From an uncultured Clostridia bacterium (GTDB taxonomy: Bacteria > Bacillota > Clostridia > Oscillospirales > Oscillospiraceae): a DNA stretch of 8,285 bases. Shown in pieces: positions 6,842-8,285 of the stretch (its first letter is position 1; each line of letters opens with the position of its first letter). The notes under the pieces are model-generated. The model had not been told where the DNA came from. It saw nothing but the letters and a program-made list of their open reading frames with translations, and did not search any database. Both the position numbers and the translations under genes were made by a program. Location of the stretch: positions 1-8,285 of the forward strand of contig CALBJG010000054.1 in the NCBI GenBank assembly GCA_937892865.1, in the 5' to 3' direction.

Positions 6842-6881
6842 GAGATTGCCACACCAGTGTGCGCACTGGCTCGCAATGACA
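6842..6881 (+). repeat. Palindromic repeat copy 1 (solo), downstream of remB
   Basis: This 40-nt sequence runs from GAGATTGCCACACCAGTG through TGCG to CACTGGCTCGCAATGACA. It folds as ATTGC/GCAAT plus CCAGTG/CACTGG with loop TGCG. Reverse-complemented, it matches copy 2 over about 40 bases with a single mismatch (CTCGCAAT here, TTCGCAAT there). It begins 63 bases past the remB stop and has no GIY-YIG gene next to it. Confidence 0.88.
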
Positions 6882-6944
6882 TTTCTTTCCCTTTCACTTA
6901 TTTATTTTGCTTTTTGACGGTCGGCGGTTTTAGGGCCTCTGCGC

Positions 6945-7187
6945 TTATTTCATTCGTTTTTCCAGTGTAGCGGAAGAAAGCGATGTTAAATGCACCTTGT
7001 TCAGACCGTATTCTGCGGTAAGCACAAAGGATTTTGGCAGATCATCGCAGGGGATCACCCCGCCCTCTTTTTCCGCTTTTGCCAGAAATTCCCGTGTCCG
7101 CTTGGATGTGGTGGTATTGTCCATATCGAAAATACCGATAACAGACGATTCCCGCACCGCCATATCATTACCAATCGACAAGTACAT
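6945..7187 (-). CDS. remB: RemB (DUF370/YaaB-like) extracellular matrix regulator family protein
   Basis: The 80-residue product begins MYLSIGNDMAVRESSVIGIF and carries the family landmarks IGIFD (17-21), T-S-K-x-T-R-E-F-L (27-35), D-D-L-P-K-S-F (48-54) and S-S-A-T-L-E-K-R (71-78). RemA/RemB are small proteins; in Bacillus subtilis they act in biofilm matrix gene activation, and remB (yaaB) sits between recF and gyrB. Here it lies after gyrA and rnhA instead. The start at 7185-7187 is chosen because the family begins at MYL; the in-frame upstream extension only translates the palindromic repeat. No Shine-Dalgarno lies at normal distance: the nearest, TAAGGAG, is beyond the 33-nt hairpin of repeat copy 2. 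Expression may therefore depend on that hairpin or be weak. Confidence 0.87.
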   Translation of the reverse strand: MYLSIGNDMAVRESSVIGIFDMDNTTTSKRTREFLAKAEKEGGVIPCDDLPKSFVLTAEYGLNKVHLTSLSSATLEKRMK

Positions 7188-7193
7188 TTTCGT

Positions 7194-7233
7194 TGTCATT
7201 GCGAACCAGTGCGCACACTGGTGTGGCAATCTC
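7194..7233 (-). repeat. Palindromic repeat copy 2, between GIY-YIG gene and remB
   Basis: Read on the minus strand it is GAGATTGCCACACCAGTG, TGCG, then CACTGGTTCGCAATGACA. It is inverted relative to copies 1 and 3. The hairpin proper (7198-7230) has a 5-bp outer stem ATTGC/GCAAT, an internal loop and a 6-bp inner stem CCAGTG/CACTGG. It starts directly after the GIY-YIG stop codon region and ends 6 bases before the remB start codon. Confidence 0.9.
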
Positions 7234-7237
7234 CTTA
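7231..7237 (-). promoter_or_regulatory. Shine-Dalgarno TAAGGAG, possibly bridged to the remB start by a hairpin
   Basis: The minus strand reads TAAGGAG, where TAA is the GIY-YIG stop codon, and then enters the repeat hairpin (7198-7230). After the hairpin come ten bases, GACAACGAAA, and then the remB ATG. Linear distance is 43 bases, too far for initiation, but with the 33-base hairpin folded the effective distance is 10. No other purine-rich anti-SD match lies between. The bridging role is inference. Confidence 0.4.
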
Positions 7238-7525
7238 CTCAAGTATAGAATCATACAAATCTTTCCACTCTGGATTTTTAGATTCGATCAACTTATTTTT
7301 TCGCGCCCTGTTCCAGCCTTTTATCTGTTTTTCCCGCTCTATCGCCGCCCGCACATCACCGGTATATTCATAATATACCAATTTATTTACCCGGTAACGG
7401 GATGTGAAACTCTTTTTGTCCAGGCTGTTTTTATGTTCATAAATACGCCGCCGCAGATTATTTGTTATACCAACATAGAGAACTTTGTTATCGCTATTCG
7501 CAAGAAAATACACATAATATTGCAT
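7235..7525 (-). CDS. Small GIY-YIG nuclease domain protein
   Basis: The 96-residue product is essentially a lone GIY-YIG domain, the metal-dependent DNA-cleaving fold of UvrC and several homing endonucleases. It starts MQYYVYFLANSDNKVLYVGI. The GIY equivalent is VYF (5-7), YVG is at 17-19, and N-N-L-R-R-R-I-Y-E-H-K (22-32) holds the catalytic arginine region and H31. The A-x-E-R-E-K-Q-I-K-G-W block (61-71) holds the metal-binding glutamate, probably E65. Length fits the stand-alone UPF0213/YhbQ-like group. AAGGAG lies six bases before the ATG at 7523-7525. The gene starts inside repeat copy 3's inner edge and its stop abuts copy 2, unlike its operon neighbours. Likely a repair or genome-mobility nuclease; which one is not decidable here. 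Confidence 0.92.
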   Translation of the reverse strand: MQYYVYFLANSDNKVLYVGITNNLRRRIYEHKNSLDKKSFTSRYRVNKLVYYEYTGDVRAAIEREKQIKGWNRARKNKLIESKNPEWKDLYDSILE

Positions 7526-7545
7526 ATTTTTCTCCTTCTTCTGTC

Positions 7546-7588
7546 AGATTGCCACACCAGTGACATCTGTCACTGGTTCGCAATGACA
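7546..7588 (+). repeat. Palindromic repeat copy 3, between rnhA and the GIY-YIG gene
   Basis: It keeps the same flanks as copies 1 and 2 (AGATTGCCACACCAGTG and CACTGGTTCGCAATGACA) but has a different tip. CCAGTGACA and TGTCACTGG form a 9-bp stem with a two-base loop TC, in place of the 6-bp stem and TGCG loop. The longer tip stays fully paired, which suggests selection for, or a copying process that preserves, the hairpin. Confidence 0.9.
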
Positions 7589-7600
7589 CGAAAGGCGAAT

Positions 7601-8041
7601 CTATTCTTTCCATTTCGCCGCTTCTGCAACAGCAAGTTCGTCACAACGGTTGTTTTTAGGGTTCTCTGCGTGGCCTTTGACCCAGTGGTAGCGTACCTGG
7701 TGTTTTTCCACCAAGTCCAGTAACTGTCCCCAAAGGTCCGGGTTGAGAGCAGGCTTCTTATCCGCCTTTTTCCAGCCGTTTTTCCGCCAGGAAACCGCCC
7801 AACCTTTGGAAAGTCCGTCTATGACATATTTGGAATCGGAATAGAGTTCTACGATGCAGGATTCTTTCAGCGCGGAAAGACCCCGGATCACCGCGGTCAG
7901 TTCCATCCGATTGTTGGTGGTGTTATCCTCACCGCCGGAAAGTTCTTTTTCCCGTCCGTTATATTCCAGAATCGCGCCCCAACCGCCGGGACCGGGATTA
8001 CCGGAGCAAGCGCCGTCCGTATACAGTGTTACGGTCTTCAC
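7601..8041 (-). CDS. rnhA: Ribonuclease HI
   Basis: RNase HI cleaves the RNA strand of RNA-DNA hybrids, removing R-loops and primer remnants in the cytoplasm. The 146-residue product has the full family signature: T-D-G-A-C-S-G-N-P-G-P-G-G-W-G (8-22), N-N-R-M-E-L (43-48), Y-S-D-S-K-Y-V (67-73) and V-K-G-H (121-124). The catalytic residues by alignment to the Escherichia coli enzyme are D9, E47, D69, H124 and D134. The start is GTG at 8039-8041 with GAGGAG eight bases upstream, inside gyrA. It overlaps the gyrA stop by four bases (GTGA), which indicates translational coupling. The stop is TAG at 7601-7603, with no terminator before the cassette. Confidence 0.97.
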   Translation of the reverse strand: MKTVTLYTDGACSGNPGPGGWGAILEYNGREKELSGGEDNTTNNRMELTAVIRGLSALKESCIVELYSDSKYVIDGLSKGWAVSWRKNGWKKADKKPALNPDLWGQLLDLVEKHQVRYHWVKGHAENPKNNRCDELAVAEAAKWKE

Positions 8042-8285
8042 GCCCCGGTCTCCTCTTCTGCGATGGCTTCCACACGCTCCAAAGACACCAGTTTGTTGCC
8101 CTCTTCGATACGCATCACGATAACGCCCTGGACATCACGCTTATAAACATTGATGGAAGCGGCAGGCACACGGATGATCACGCCGCCGTTTTCAATGAGC
8201 ATAACATCGTCCGTATCGGAAACCAGACAGCAACCGGCAACGATACCGGTCTTGGGTGTGATGTTGTAGTTCTTCAGACCCTTAC
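8038..8285 (-). CDS. gyrA: DNA gyrase subunit A, C-terminal end (runs off the right edge)
   Basis: GyrA is the cleavage-religation subunit of gyrase, and its C-terminal domain is a DNA-wrapping beta-pinwheel. The visible 82 codons contain pinwheel blade motifs: G-L-K-N-Y-N-I-T-P-K-T-G, then V-M-L-I-E-N-G-G-V-I-I-R, then D-V-Q-G-V-I-V-M-R, followed by K-L-V-S-L-E-R-V. They end in a short acidic tail (AIAEEETGA). This blade pattern could in principle belong to ParC, but the repeated G-V-I-I-R and Q-G-V-x-x-M-R blocks and the clean acidic tail favour GyrA. The stop TGA (8038-8040) lies within the rnhA start. The N-terminal and catalytic parts are outside the window. Confidence 0.9.
   Translation of the reverse strand, partial: KGLKNYNITPKTGIVAGCCLVSDTDDVMLIENGGVIIRVPAASINVYKRDVQGVIVMRIEEGNKLVSLERVEAIAEEETGA

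Larger units (their letters stand above)
6619..6944. other. Non-coding interval rich in palindromes between remB and the Cys-rich gene
   Basis: No supported gene lies here. Reading from the remB stop leftwards it holds a short AT-rich tail, palindrome copy 1 (6842-6881), an AT-rich 14-bp palindrome TAATTTTAAAATTA (6823-6836), a GC-rich palindrome (6796-6815) and a long-armed inverted repeat (6731-6778). Further left are a weak promoter-like pair for the Cys-rich gene (TTGACC at 6709-6714, 17-base spacer, CACAAA at 6686-6691, a poor -10) and a small leader hairpin AGCGG/CCGCT (6643-6658). The Shine-Dalgarno of the Cys-rich gene closes the region. Confidence 0.7.
7194..7588 (-). mobile_element. 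Candidate GIY-YIG cassette bounded by inverted palindromic repeats
   Basis: The left end TGTCATTGCGAACCAGTG (7194-7211) and right end (7571-7588) are perfect 18-bp inverted copies. Each is the outer part of a full palindromic repeat, and the only gene inside is a GIY-YIG nuclease. The inversion extends outward imperfectly (TTTCGT at 7188-7193 against ACGAAA at 7588-7593, with a one-base offset). The left end abuts the remB ATG and the right end is 12 bases from the rnhA stop, so the cassette fills the intergenic gap. I see no direct target duplication. Mobility is inferred from this layout and not demonstrated. Confidence 0.5.

Noticed and set aside
7188..7229. N-terminal extension of RemB reading MPHQCAHWFAMTTK
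   Set aside because: It is only a translation of the palindromic repeat. The family begins at MYL and there is no ribosome-binding site for the longer form.
6842..7588. CRISPR array formed by the three palindromic repeats
   Set aside because: Only three copies exist, in alternating orientation, separated by genes of about 300 bp instead of short uniform spacers.
7601..8123. Plus-strand open frames across rnhA and gyrA
   Set aside because: They are antisense to two strongly supported genes with complete motifs.

Overview
The window looks like chromosome from a Gram-positive clostridial Firmicute, most likely a gut Oscillospiraceae/Ruminococcaceae relative. The reasons are the strong Shine-Dalgarno sites, two near-consensus vegetative promoters, intrinsic terminators, a RemB (DUF370) protein, the rpsF-ssb operon order, and a surface protein whose architecture is common in that family. 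This assignment is inference from gene content. Every gene I support lies on the minus strand, so the window reads right to left.

Right end (8285 to 6945): the last 81 complete codons of gyrA overlap rnhA by the four bases GTGA. A small GIY-YIG nuclease gene follows, and then remB. The GIY-YIG gene sits between two inverted copies of a 40-43 nt palindromic repeat. The outer 18 bp of the pair (TGTCATTGCGAACCAGTG) are identical, so gene plus repeats form a cassette of about 395 bp that fills nearly all of the rnhA-remB gap. One repeat separates remB from its only visible Shine-Dalgarno. A third, solo copy of the repeat lies just downstream of remB.

Middle right (6944 to 6450): a 326 bp non-coding stretch is packed with palindromes. 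It is followed by an untracked 44-codon gene for a Cys/Gly/Asn-rich peptide with one hydrophobic segment, ending in a textbook terminator.

Middle (6449 to 690): one gene encodes a secreted protein of about 1874 residues. It is built as A-B, A-B-C-D, A-B-C-D, E, where A is a lectin/CBM-like beta-sandwich, B a cadherin-like beta-sandwich, C a NodB-like polysaccharide-deacetylase domain, D a short beta module and E a paired C-terminal module. Its promoter is a clear TTGACA-17-TATTAT. Two 15-nt direct repeats with an exact 21 bp period abut the -35, and an 8-bp-arm inverted repeat covers the -10, so the gene is probably regulated.

Left end (608 to 1): a perfect-consensus promoter (TTGACA-17-TATAAT) drives rpsF and then ssb (partial at the window edge), through a leader with two hairpins. 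gyrA and rpsF-ssb both lie near the replication origin in Bacillus subtilis, so an origin-proximal location is plausible but unproven.

The most interesting signal is the GIY-YIG cassette with inverted repeat ends, and the way it appears to supply the ribosome-binding site of the essential-operon neighbour it interrupted.
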